The position numbers and the translations under genes are program-made. Of a stretch of DNA of 64,000 nt, positions 1 through 10,790 are shown piece by piece. Source of the stretch: Catonia carolina (taxonomy: Eukaryota > Arthropoda > Insecta > Hemiptera > Achilidae). Position 1 is the stretch's first letter. Every line of letters begins with the position of its first letter. The stretch lies in the NCBI GenBank assembly GCA_035578175.1, contig JAQMRL010000012.1:19602048-19666047 (forward strand), read 5' to 3'. The notes below the pieces were generated by a model that was not told where the DNA came from, ran no database searches, and saw nothing but the letters and a program-made list of their open reading frames with translations.

Positions 1-25
1 TTTTTACTTTCTCTGGCCCTATATA

Positions 26-965
26 CGAGGTGTGGCTATTAAATAACGAGACTGACATTGTAAAAAATTTTATTGTTATTTTATACATAATCACTTATTG
101 TCACCTTCAATATACACTCCTTCTCTATCCCTACAACACTCCATGCGAATTTTCCATTGTTGGAAACAGTGCTGGAAGTCATCTTCTGTTAGCTCCTTCA
201 GGACACGTGCAGCTCAAAAATATTTGAAATGAAGCTCGCAAAAATATTATTGTACTGACACTTTGTACGCGATTGAAAATGACCCAAATTTTTTTGAAAT
301 GATAATAACATGTGATGAAACGGGGTTTTTTACTTATGATCCAGAAACGAAGCACCAATCCATGCACTGGAAGAGCCAAACTTCACCGAGAGCCAAAAAA
401 GCTCAAATCAGCAAGTCAAAATTTAAAGCAATGATAATTATTGTTTTTTTTTTATATTCATGGGATTGTGTACTTTTGCTGGGTTCCTGAAGGTCAAACA
501 ATTAATCAATATTACTACCTTGAGGTACTTTCTAAACTACGTCAAAAAGTAAGGAAAAAGAGCCCCGAAATGTGGAAGGACAAATCATGAGTTCTCCACC
601 AAGACAATGTGCCAGCTCATTCCGTGTTATCTGTCAAGAGGTTCCCAGCCAAGTACAGCATCTCAGTGTTAGAACATCCACCTTATTCACCAGATCGTGC
701 ACCATGTGACTTCTACTTATTCCCTAAGGTGAAATCTGCATTAAAAGGGACAAGATTTGAGTCAGTGGAAGCTGTAAAAGAGGAAGCGACACGTGTCCTG
801 CAGGACAGAAGATGACTTCCAGCATTGTTTCCAACAATGGAAAATTTGCATGGAGCGTTGTAGGGATAGAGAAGGAGTGTTTATTGAAGGTGACAATGAG
901 TGATTATGTATAAAATAAATATAAAAATTTTTACGTCAGTGTTGTTATTTAATAGCCACACCTCC
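26..965 (+). mobile_element. mariner element with foldback ends and broken transposase
   Basis: The element is bounded by TA dinucleotides and by terminal repeats that begin GAGGTGTGGCTATTAAATAA. Mariner transposase pieces run on the plus strand: an ITCDETGFFTYDPETK block near 303-350 (first catalytic Asp), HQDNVPAHSVLSVKRF near 598-645 (second Asp) and YSPDRAPCDFYLFPK near 682-725 (third Asp region). Frameshifts and stops break the frame, and the N-terminal DNA-binding part is absent. In its place the left ~180 bp (26-205) is an inverted copy of the right ~175 bp (790-965), which encodes the C-terminus (QQWKICMERC, GVFIEGDNE). It is non-autonomous and lies inside ACTT copy 1. Confidence 0.9.
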
Positions 966-1966
966 TAAATATACAGGAAGGAAAGTATTGTTTTCATGTC
1001 AATTTTTTGAAATCAAGTTCTCACCGGATATGCACGTTTTCAGACCCCCTGAACCCGAAAAATATGTTTTTAGCGAGTGGTCTATGTGTGTGTGTGTGTG
1101 TGTTTACAAAATATCTCAAGAACGGAACATAGTACGAAGCTGAAAGTAGAAACTTAAATTAGGTACCATTAGGGGACCTGACATGAACATTTTCATCAAA
1201 ATCGGTCAACCGGAAGTAGTAGTTTATTCGTACGATTTTACTTTTTTTTGCTATTTTCTTAAACAACAGCTCTACAATTTTTTTTAGAAATCTCATTTAT
1301 TACATTTTTTATTCTTCGTAAGATAGGGTAAGCACCATGTCTGCTGAAATTCCTGGGAAGGCTGTGCTCTCATAGAAAGAACCGTTTTTTTTAATTGTAG
1401 CCTTAATATGAATTTTAGGGCAAAAGTTTCTGTAATTAAAGTTGTAGAACATTTAAAAACTTTTATTCAAATATTTTTTTATATAACGCTTAGTTTAGCA
1501 GTAATTAGTGATTTGTTTTTTGTTTTTTTTCATGAAAATTGTAAAATAATGGATTTTTTAAGATGTCAGCCTTAGTATGCATTTTACGACAAAAGTGTAG
1601 CCCTATATAATAAAATTTGTAGAAAATTAAAAAAACCTGCAATTTTTATTTCAAATATTTATGTGTGCGAACTTAGCTTAGCGATAATTAGTGATTTTCT
1701 GTATTTTTTCATAAATTTCTTTAAAAAAATTGTTTCTTTTAATATTGCAGCCTTAGTATGACAAAAATGTATAGGCTACAAATTACAGTTACAGGAAGTC
1801 AAAAAAATCTACAACTTTTATTTTAAGCATTTTCCTTTGCAGAGCTTAGTTTAGCGTCAATTATTAATTTTCCGTATTTATAAGTCGAATAGAGGTTAAG
1901 TTTCATTTAGCGTCATTGACTCATAATTAAAATTAGGTTTTGTTTTTCATTTCACATTGTTAACTA

Positions 1967-2330
1967 GTTAAATTATTTGCACTCGGTCTCCTAGTTCCAG
2001 GGCTACAAAAAAAAGGTCATTTCTTGTCACACAATCAGTCAATTATATGACTGGAGCATTTAAGATAAGAAGAGGTAGAGGTGTAAAAGATATTATTCAC
2101 AGTTATCTCCTCTGAGAGTAATGAATTTCATTATACAGCCAGACCCTGTGGTGAATGAAGTGAAGGTATCATTTGCAGGGTGGAAAGTAGATGCTTTTCA
2201 GAAGGCCTGGCATGCTGATAAGCATGCTTTTCCATTTAGTGAGGAAGGCATGGTAAACCACCTCACTCCTCATTTTACTTAGCCTCTAGAGGTTCAAAAC
2301 AACCTTTCCGCTGATCACCTAACAACAACA
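1967..2330 (+). mobile_element. SINE-like repeat A, copy 1
   Basis: This ~370-400 bp short interspersed repeat occurs seven times in the window. It contains GGTAAACCACCTCACTCCT, GAGGTTCAAA and ends in CTAACAACAACA, a (CAA)n-type tail. It is flanked by ACATTGTTAACTA (1954-1966) and ACATTGTTTACTA (2328-2340), a 13-bp target duplication with one mismatch, which supports retroposition. It has no ORF. The pol III promoter and source RNA are unclear. Confidence 0.7.
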
Positions 2331-2635
2331 TTGTTTACTAATAATTCAACTTAGGTTTGAATGTTTTATTATATACATTGGCTAGATAAAGTCGTTGAGT
2401 GTTTCACACCAGATTTTTTTCCTTTACTAGTTTCATTTGTAAAATTGCTACATTACTGCTTGATTTAGGCTACCTTATCAGTTTTTTAAACTCTAAAGCA
2501 GTGATAAAATGTAAAAGTATTAAAAAAATAGTAATGTAACGTAATTTAAACATAGATTACACAAAGAGGCTTAGGTAGTTGTGTAATTAAATTTTATGCC
2601 ATTTGATAAGTTGAAATGTATCAGGCCAAACCATG

Positions 2636-2940
2636 ATAATTACCTCGTAAGTGTTAGATTACTCTTTTTGTGTGTACGTTGCAATCTGTTCAGTTCGGAA
2701 TAAACAACCCTATAATGCAACGAGATGACGATGCGTAGTCTTGTACAGACCCAGGCCGACCATTCCTGAAAGAGTATTGTTAATTGAACCCCAACCATCA
2801 AAGTACACCGGTAACCACTGTCTATTATCCAAATCCATAAAAACCTATACTAGGATATGAACCAGGAATCTTGGTCTCCGAAAATCAGCTGTTAACTGTC
2901 TGACGACTTTTCTTCTAGACCAACCCGATGGGGCTATGAA
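2636..2940 (-). mobile_element. tRNA-headed SINE, copy 1
   Basis: On the minus strand the repeat opens with a tRNA-like head. A B-box-like block (minus GATTCCTGGTTCATATCC) lies near 2853-2871 and an A-box-like GGTCTAGAAG segment near 2923-2932. The body, including minus GATGGTTGGGGTTCAATTAA, continues to about 2636. It matches the copy at 39186-39508 along its length. Confidence 0.7.
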
Positions 2941-3100
2941 CTTACTACAAAATGTTTATGTAGTTAATCTTATTTAACAATTATTCTATCTCTGTTTGGC
3001 GACCACTTCTGTTAATCAATTACAGTACTAGCTCACTAATCCGAATTATCCAAAAAAGTTTGTTTTATGTAGCGATGATGATTTTCTGTAGTACGATTAT

Positions 3101-3230
3101 TACTTTCTCTTGCCTATATGAATATATAGGAAGGAAAGTATTGTTTTCATGTCGATTTTTCATAATCGAGTTTGCACCGGATCTGCACGTTTTCAGACCT
3201 CAACCCAAAAAAACATGTTTTTAGCGATTG

Positions 3231-3279
<49 letters not shown>

Positions 3280-4061
3280 CAAAATATCTTAAGAACGGAA
3301 AATCGTACGAAGTTGAAACTTGAAGCTTAAGTTAGGTAATACTAGAGGACCCGACACGAACATTCTCATCAAAATCGGTCAACCGGAAGTATTAGTTTAT
3401 TCGTGTAATTTTTCACTTTTTTGCGATTTTCTCAAAAACGGCTCCTACGATTTTTTTTTTAAAAATCGCCTCATTTACTATATTTTCTATCCTCTACAAG
3501 ATAGGGAACTAAGCGCTATGTCTGCTGAAATTCTTGGGAAGGCTGTGCTAAGTTGAAAAAATTTTTTTTCATATTGCGGCCTTTATATGCATTTTGGCCA
3601 AAAATGTATATAATAAAAGTTGTAGACAATTTAAAAACCTACAACTTTATTTCTAACATTTCTTTGTGTAACGCTTAGTTAAGCGTTATTGGTAATTTTC
3701 TATTTTTCCATGAAAACCTGTAAAAAAATATGGTTTTTTAAGATGTCAGCCTTAGTATGTATTTTACGACAGAAGTGTATATAATAAAATTTATAGAAAA
3801 TTAAAAGATCTACAACTTTTATTTAGCCTAAAGCATTTTATTCTTCGGAGCCTAATTTAGCGTAAAAGAGTGATTTTTCGTATTATTAAGCCGAACTGTG
3901 GTTAATTTTCATTTTGCATCATTCACTCATGATTAAAATGAGGTTATGTTTTGAGATTAATTTTATTGTTTATTTCTAATGTTTTATTGCTAATATTAGG
4001 TTATATTGTTCATTATTTGCACTGGCAAGAGAATGTTGTGTGTTTCACACTAGATTAGTTT
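3101..4061 (+). mobile_element. ACTT element copy 2, near full length
   Basis: It starts ACTTTCTCTTGCCTATATG and ends GGCAAGAGAATG...GTGTTTCACACTAGAT. It holds two internal modules and the conserved AAAATCGGTCAACCGGAAGT block. Its 5' GT tract is expanded to about 45 bp (3230-3278). Apparent short ORFs inside it are not conserved between copies. Confidence 0.75.
3233..3278. repeat. (GT)n microsatellite inside ACTT copy 2
   Basis: This is an almost pure GT run of about 45 bp. Other copies of the element have 8-20 bp of GT at the same place, so the tract is part of the element and has expanded here. Confidence 0.9.
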
Positions 4062-4334
4062 TTGAATGTCTTGACACGGTAATGAAATAAGCCATGAAGT
4101 GGCAGTTGCAAGTTTTTATAACTGTAACCTATAAGAATCGGCTAAGGAAACCGATACGCCGTTTCATAAAATATTATTGCATGAAGATTCGTGACAAAGC
4201 ATTCGACCAAAATTTTGGCTTCCAAGAAACAGAAGAAAATGACTTACAATAACAGAATAAAGTGACTTTATTGTGAAAAAATAAAGGTTAGTGAAAAGTA
4301 CGCATTTTATTATTGAATAGGGTATAAGGTTACC

Positions 4335-4362
4335 AGCAACATAAACATATGTTTATGTTGCT
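4335..4362. repeat. Perfect 28-bp palindrome beside short tandem units
   Basis: AGCAACATAAACAT is followed directly by its reverse complement. Downstream to about 4402, the unit ATGTTGCTGTTAT recurs three times. No element boundary was recognised. Confidence 0.85.
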
Positions 4363-4497
4363 GTTATAGAATATGTTGCTGTTATTTATGTTGCTGTTAT
4401 ATAAAGTTATTGTTATGTACTGTATTCACGCATTGTTTTATTGTTAATTTATTTCTTTTGATGGACTTTTTTGGAAAAAATATGTAAGTTCAGTTTT

Positions 4498-5262
4498 TAT
4501 TTTCTCTTGCCTATATGAATGTATAGAAAGGAAAGTATTGTATTCTATATCGAGTTTTCAGACCCCCTGAAGCCATAAAACGTTTTTAGCGATTGTTGTG
4601 TGTGAACAAAATATCTCAAGAACGGAACATCGCGCGAAATTTAAACTTGAAATTTAAGTTAGATACCTCTAGAGGACCCGACAAGAACATTTTCATCAAA
4701 ATCGGTCAACCGGAAATAGTAGTTAATTCGTGTAATTTTTCACTTTTTGCGATTTTCTCAAAAACGGCTCCTACGATTTTTTTTAAAAATCCTCATTTAC
4801 TGTATATTTTGTAATCTACAGGATAGGGTAGGCGCCATGTCTGTTGAAATTCTTGGGGAGGTTGTGCTCTCGTAGAAAAAAATGTTTTTTTAAGATTGCG
4901 GCCTTAATATGCATTTTAGCGTAGAAATGTATGTAGGTAAAGTTGGAGAAAATTTAAAACGTACAACTTTTATTGCAAACATTTTTTTGTATAACGCTTA
5001 GTTTAGCGGTAATTAGTAATTTTCTGTTTTTTATGAAAATCTGTTAAAAAATGTTTTTTTAAAAGATTTCAGCCTTAGTAGGCCTATGCATTTTACGACT
5101 AAAGTGTAATAATCAAATCGAAGTGTATTATGAACTTTATAGGGAATTAAAAGATCTACAAATTTTATTTTGAGCATTCTTCTGTACAGAGCCTAGTTTA
5201 GCGTGGACGAGTAATTTTTGGTATTATTAAGCCAAACTGAGGTTAATTTTCATTTTGCATTA
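4498..5262 (+). mobile_element. ACTT element copy 3, 3'-truncated
   Basis: It begins TTTCTCTTGCCTATATGAAT and carries the ATCGGTCAACCGG block and two modules. Homology fades after 'ttcattttgcattatttt', before the usual 3' hairpin. The GT tract is only about 6 bp. Confidence 0.7.
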
Positions 5263-5557
5263 TTTTAACTGTATGTAATATTGAAATATTAACTCATTGA
5301 GTACATGAAACCATTAAATAAATCAATCATTTAATTAATTTAACATAATTTAATTAAATATTATTGAATAATTTAATAATTTGTCAATAAATAGTTTAAG
5401 GTTAACTTGAAAAAGGAAAAAACTTTAACGTTAACTTGAAAAATATTGAAATATGATTTTTTTAATACTTTTCCCATTTTTGTTGTTAAGCATCTTATCG
5501 TTTTTAAAAACATTTAACGCTAACTTTAAACATATTGATGTATGATTTTTTTAAATA

Positions 5558-6524
5558 CGAGGCATGTTCAGAAAGTAAGTACCGTTTTTAAAAAAAACAA
5601 GTAAAACAATTTTTTTTTCAACACAATTTTATTTCTACGTGAAAGCCCAAACCTTAAACTATTTTCGACATAGTTTCCCCCGATGTTCAAACACTTGTCG
5701 TACCGGGTGATCAATTTGTCTATACCCTCTTCGTAGAAAGTTCCCGCGAGCGAATGTAGCCACGACTCCACGGCAGTTTTCACTTCATCGTCGGTTTCAA
5801 AGCGTTGGCCGCCTAGCTCGCGCTTCATGTGCAGGAACAAGTGGTAGTCAGACGGTGCCAAGTCCGGGCTGTAGGGCGGGTGATCGAACTGCTCCCAACG
5901 AAATTTTCGAACCAATGTTTAAATGTCACCAGCGGTATGGGGCCGAGCATTGTCATGGAGCAACACAATTCCGTTACTGAGCATTCGTCTCCGTTTGTTT
6001 TGAATTGCCCGCCTTAGTTTTCTTAAGGTTTCGTACCTTGCCGCATTAATGGTTTCACCTCTTGCGAGAAAATCAATCAGCAAAACACCTTTCCGATCCC
6101 AAAAGACAGTGCACATGATTTTTTTGTGCAGATATTGTCGTCTTGAATTTTTATTTCTTCGGGGATTGCGTGTGTCGCCACTCCATTGACTGCTGTTTAG
6201 ATTCCGGTGTGACATGACGGACCCAAGTTTCATCACCTGTCACAATTTTGTTTAAAAAATCCTCGCCATCATCACTGTACCGTGTGAGAAAAGTCAAAGC
6301 ACTTCCGAGTCTCTTGGTTTTGTGCACGTCAGTGGCGGGAACCTTCTACGAAGAGGGTATAGACAAATTGATCACCCGCTACGACAAGTGTTTGAACATC
6401 GGTGGAAACTATGTCGGAAAATAGTTTTAGGTTTGGGCTTTCATGTAGAAATAAAATTGTGTTGAAAAAAATTGTTTTACTTGTTTTTTTTTTTAAACGG
6501 TACTTACTTTCTGAACACGCCTCG
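5558..6524 (-). mobile_element. mariner element with foldback ends, second family
   Basis: TA-flanked terminal repeats begin CGAGGCATGTTCAGAAAGTA (left) and match the right end GAACACGCCTCG. Transposase segments on the minus strand include KKIMCTVFWDRKGVLLIDFL, LLHDNARPHTA (second Asp) and HPPYSPDLAPSDYHLF (third Asp region), split into two frames at about 5917. The right ~190 bp (6332-6524) is an inverted copy of the left ~190 bp, which encodes the C-terminus (FYEEGIDKLITRYDKC). It replaces the 5' half of the transposase gene. The element is non-autonomous and from a different mariner subfamily than the one at 26-965. Confidence 0.9.
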
Positions 6525-6582
6525 TATTTTCCCCGTTTTTATCGTTAAAAATACTGTAAGAATACCTACACACGAAATACCC

Positions 6583-6974
6583 TTGCCCATAACAGACAGG
6601 TGGAGTGTCAAATTATTTACACTTAAACTGTTCGTTGCAGGGCTAAAATAAATAGTTCTGTTTCTTATCACATGGTCAGCGAATTAAATGACTGAATCGT
6701 TTAAGAACAGAAGCGGTAGAGGTGTAAAAGACACTAATCAGAGTTATCTCTCTGAAGGTATGGATTTCATTGTAAAGCCAGACCCTGTGGTGAATGAAGT
6801 GAAGGTGTCATTTAGAGTGGAAAATATGTGCTTATCAGAGGGCCCGGCAGGCTGATAAGCGTACTTTTCCATTCTGTGAGGAAGGCAATTGTAAACCACC
6901 TCACTCCTCGTTTTACTTAGTAAAACCTCTACAGGTTCAAACCAGCCTTTTGGGTGATGACCTAAACAACAACG
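6583..6974 (+). mobile_element. SINE-like repeat A, copy 2
   Basis: This is a near complete copy. It starts TGCCCATAACAGACAGGTGG, includes CCAGACCCTGTGGTGAATGA, and ends GATGACCTAAACAACAAC. A run of ten Gs (7006-7015) lies just downstream. Confidence 0.75.
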
Positions 6975-7015
6975 AAATATCCACAAAATGTGAAAAATTA
7001 TCCTGGGGGGGGGGG

Positions 7016-7534
7016 ATAACAGAAAAGACCCAAGGATTTAGGGACCGGTCCCTTAAGTGAATTATTATTGAATCTGGTACGTAGGAAAATAAATTAGTGT
7101 TGAATGATCAACTTTATTGAATGCATTACTCTAGCTTAGCAAATTGTGTCCGTGCACAATTTCTTGTATTTAAAATATTACATTCATAACTCAATTGGTT
7201 GCGTAATACTTTTACTTTTTGTCTCTCCCCCCTCTCGTTCCAAATCTCATTTGTCCTTTTCTTTCTTGTAAGTGGCCTAGTTGTGTTGAATGAATTGCCA
7301 ATTAATCGTAGACCTACTCGGAAAGGGAGTGGTGTGTCTGTGTATGTAGATGTAAAATCTTTATTGTTTAGCTTACAATAGGTTAAATAGCGGGTGTTTC
7401 AAAAAGGATGCTACCGGAACAAGTTGACTCCCGAGATAATTTTTGGAATTTTGCTTAAAAACCCATACCTATTTAAAGGTTCCTTTGTTTTTTTTTATAA
7501 ATTTTCTTTAAGTCTGTAGAGTATTTTATTTGTT
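7016..7534. other. Intergenic stretch without recognised gene
   Basis: I see no supported gene or complete element here. A CGGGTGTTTCAAAAAGGATG motif at 7391 resembles the ends of some Tc1/mariner-type elements and the start of the units at 19870, but no partner end was found. Confidence 0.5.
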
Positions 7535-7919
7535 TAACAGGCAGGTGAAACGTCAAATTATTTGCACTCAATCTGCTCGTTCTAGGGCTGTAAAAAATAG
7601 TTCTGTTTTTTATCCCATGATCAGCCAATTATATGACAAATATTTAAGAACAGAAGAGTTAGAGGTGCAAAAGACACCAGTCATAGTTATCTCCTCTGAG
7701 AGTAATGATTTTCATTATACAGTCAGTCTCTGTGGTGAATGAAGTGAAGGTGTCATTAGCAGGGTGGAAAGTAGGTGCTTTTCGGAAGGCCTGGCATGCT
7801 GATAAGCATACCTTTACACTCAGTGAGGAAGGCAATGGTAAACCACCTTACTCCTCGATTTGCTTAGTAAAACCAGCAGAGGTTCAAACCGGCCTTTCAG
7901 CTGATGGCCTAAACAACAA
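7535..7919 (+). mobile_element. SINE-like repeat A, copy 3
   Basis: The copy runs from AACAGGCAGGTGAAACGTC to GATGGCCTAAACAACAAG. It shares GGAAGGCAATGGTAAACCAC and GAGGTTCAAACCGGCC with the other copies. The open frame inside it is not conserved. Confidence 0.75.
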
Positions 7920-8070
7920 GAGTATTTTTTGGCGCTGTTTTTAAGGCGAGAGACTGATCAGGTACTCAAGAGTAAAAATTCAAATTTACAGTGAGAGTCT
8001 CACTGGAATTTTAATTGTATTTCTATAAAATATTATAAATGTATTTTATAAATAATTAGTCGTAAAAGTA

Positions 8071-8631
8071 GGGGAGAGGAACCAAATATGGAATACCATT
8101 TTCATTTTTTCATTTTCCTGGGTTTCTATGACTTTTTTGAAATTACATGAATTTTATATCATTTGTAGAAATAGTTTATTTCACATCTAGAAAATACAAA
8201 ATCTTAAATTTACAAATATAATTTAAAAAAAAATTTCTTTAGCGACATTATTTTTACAATTCACAAAATAGGTTCTTAATTTGGAATACTTGGAATAGAT
8301 ACATAATTTGCCTACAAAGTTTTTATAGCACCAAAGTATTAGTCCAATCAGTTTATTTACAGTAATCAAAGACAAAATACAACCTTTCAGTACTAGTGCA
8401 TTGTTCATGACTTCAATTATTACACCTCAAGCATTGAATCCACTTTTCACCTTTTTTATCTTCATTGTAATCACCTTGACAAAAACACGCTGTATTTGGT
8501 CTGTTTGAATCCGGTAGTTGCTTCTGTCGGTAAAACCACTGGTGCGAGAAAATCAGGATTTCCAACGTCCTGTCTAGAAAAACACTAGTATTCCATAATG
8601 AGACCCTATTCCATATATGGCTCCTTTCCCC
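8071..8631 (-). mobile_element. TA-flanked DNA transposon remnant (pogo/jerky-like) inside an ACTT copy
   Basis: The terminal repeats GGGGAGAGGAACCAAATATG and its inverted counterpart at 8606-8631 are flanked by TA (8069-8070, 8632-8633). On the minus strand a C-terminal zinc-knuckle-like stretch reads CFCQGDYNEDKKGEKWIQCL, a pattern seen at the end of some insect DDE transposases. No catalytic domain remains. It splits an ACTT copy that resumes at 8634. Confidence 0.6.
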
Positions 8632-8633
8632 TA

Positions 8634-9232
8634 ATAATAGTTAATTCATGGAATTTTTCACTTTTTGCGATTTTTTCATAAACGACTCCTTTGAGTTTTT
8701 TAAATCTCCTCATTTCCTACATTGTTAATTTTCTACAAGATATGGTAAGCGTGTCTGCTTAAATTCTTGTGAAGCTGTGCTCTCGTGGTAAACATAGTAT
8801 ATTTTAAGATTGCAGCCTATGCATTCTAAAAAGTGTCTTTGTAATCAAAGTTGTAGAAAATTAAGAAACCTACAACTTTTATTTCAAACTTTCTTTGTTA
8901 CAACGCTTATTTTAGCGGGAATTAGGTATTTTCTGTAATTACTTATATTGGTACAAGAATGCAATATTTTTAATATTGCAGCCTTAGTATGCATTTTACG
9001 ATAAAAGTGTGTATAATAAAAGTTATTGGAAATAAAAAAATATAAAACTTTTATAAGCACTTTTTCTGCAGAGCCTTGTTTAGCGTTAACTATTGATTTT
9101 CCGTATTTTCAAGTTCTACAGAAGTTGATTTTCATTTTGCGTCATTCACTCATGATTAAAATTAGGTTATATTGTTCATTATCTACATTGGGAAGATAAA
9201 GTCGTGTGAATGTTTCACACAAAATTTTTCAG
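8634..9232 (+). mobile_element. ACTT element copy 4, 5'-truncated
   Basis: Homology begins inside the 5' third ('tagttaattcatgga'), and a few bases of the same copy probably precede the insertion at 8071. It ends with GTCGTGTGAATGTTTCACAC. Two modules are present. Confidence 0.7.
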
Positions 9233-9879
9233 TTTTGTTATACTGTTTTATTAACATTACTCTTGTTATATTTCTGTTCAATTTTACTGGATATTTTTGA
9301 TATTATCCGTACAGATAGGCCTATTATGTCCGGATTGAAGCTTTTAGCTAGGAAGTTAGTATTGTACAGTAAGAGCAACCTGTATTTTGGTTTCATTTAT
9401 GATTTATGTGACTTCTTTGTAGCATTGTAATGTTACTGTTGTTGTGCAATACGTCTAGGTGTGAACTGAATATCATATGATTAATAACATTCATAAAAAA
9501 TTTGTATGAGTTAAAACTCATTAAAATACTTTAGGCTTATATATATATAACCTACTTGTTACATGTGAAACCTATTTAATTTTCAAGCATACTTACATTA
9601 CTACATGCCTTTGATATATTATCTACTTATTTGTTATCTAAAGCGCTGTATTCTAATTTAGTGGTTTTTAATACAGTAAAATTCTATTATAACGAACTTC
9701 AAGGGACTGGCATTATTTATTCGTTATATTCGGGTGTTCGTTATAACCGAATGGGCCTACACGCCGCAAAATCTACGTAGCACTCTACTGTATTATGTTA
9801 CGTGCCCAGCCAATTACCGAAATAACCAATATTAGTCTAAATACTTAATGTAAGTAAAAAATCATGAATTAAAATCGTT

Positions 9880-9970
9880 TACGCCACTTCCGCGGCCGAA
9901 CGGTAAGTGACGTTTAGTCGTCAGCTGTTCTAGGCATAAAAACGATAGCGGGTTCGATTTCCTGTAGGTC
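9880..9970 (+). mobile_element. tRNA-like (Leu/Ser-type) SINE head
   Basis: The GCGGCCGAACGGTAAGTGAC block resembles a tRNA A-box region and GGGTTCGATTTCC at about 9950-9962 is a B box. The anticodon arm cannot be folded convincingly, so this is a SINE or decayed tRNA-like sequence rather than a working tRNA. It abuts the 3' end of the LINE fragment on the opposite strand. Confidence 0.55.
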
Positions 9971-9971
9971 T

Positions 9972-10790
9972 GTGCTGAGGGATCAGGATCTTCTTCATCT
10001 TCTGCCTTTCAAGGATTAGGCATCTCTGCCTGTTCCGAACCTCTCAAATCTGCCCATTCTTTCTCGGGCGTCCTCGTTCTCTCTTTTCCTCCGGTTTGTA
10101 GCTTAGTGTTTGCTTAGCTGCCCTATCCTCCCCATTCTGCTCACATGGTCCAACCACTGCACTCTTTTCTCAGATAGGCCTACCCTGTCGTTTATAGAGA
10201 AGATGTTGAGTTTTTCCTTATCTCTTTCCTTATCTCGTTATTCCTGTATCGATCCTCTACTACACCTGTACGTATGTCGAAGAAATCTAATTTTAGATGC
10301 TTGCATTTTACTTTCCTCTCGCTTTGATAGCACCCAAGTTTCTTTGCCATAGAGTAGGGTCGGCACTGCCATTGAGATTGAGATTTATTATTCTCAATTA
10401 TTGAGATTTATAAAATCTCAACCTCGTGTTTTTGCTGGTGCTATTTTTTAAGGTTCGGTGGACATTTCCGCATATTTGCTGAAATCGGTGCATCTTATTG
10501 TAAGCATCTTTATCCTGTTGGTATGTAATGTTGCAACCTAGATACTGGAAGTGGAATATCTGTTCCAAAATATTCTCTATAACAATTTTGTTTCTACTGG
10601 CTCCTTTTTCCGAATGCCATTATCTTTGCCTTCTTTTTTGATACTGCCAACTTATATTCTTTGCTGATTTTGTTCAGCATGATGAGTGCTCTCTGCAGAT
10701 CATCCTCATTCTCCTGTTGCACTATCAGGTCATCGGCAAATGATAGGCAGTTTACAAATATATTTTCTCCTATGAGCATACCAGTGGGAT
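9972..10790 (-). mobile_element. LINE reverse-transcriptase 3' fragment
   Basis: Minus-strand pieces of a non-LTR retrotransposon ORF2: LSFADDLIVQQENEDDL (10690-10740) is the FADD catalytic box of reverse transcriptase. PTLLYGKETWVLSKREES (10305-10360) and SINDRVGLSEKRVQWLDHV (10130-10190) are the usual C-terminal blocks. Several stops and frameshifts occur, so it is a dead 5'-truncated copy inside the pogo-type element. Confidence 0.85.

Larger units (their letters stand above)
1..2417 (+). mobile_element. ACTT element copy 1 (Helentron/HINE-like), interrupted
   Basis: This is the first copy of the dominant repeat family. It opens with tttttACTTTCTC and closes near 2417 with a GTGAGT-like hairpin segment, CACACCAGAT and a T-run. 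A mariner (26-965) sits in its 5' TATATA stretch and a SINE (1967-2330) near its 3' end. It carries three tandem internal modules, each with a 'gccttaatatgcattt'-type start and an AAAGTTGTAG...CTACAACTTT inverted repeat, beginning near 1385, 1555 and 1735; most other copies have two. There is no coding capacity. The class assignment is inferred from end structure, not from a transposase. Confidence 0.7.

Noticed and set aside
4593..4814. 73-codon frame inside an ACTT copy (similar frame at 3320-3556)
   Set aside because: The frame exists because of shared repeat sequence. Other copies carry stops at varied positions and no domain is recognisable, so it is not a gene.
7006..7015. Run of ten Gs as a G-quadruplex element
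   Set aside because: It is a single homopolymer run without further G-tracts nearby, more likely slippage or sequencing noise.
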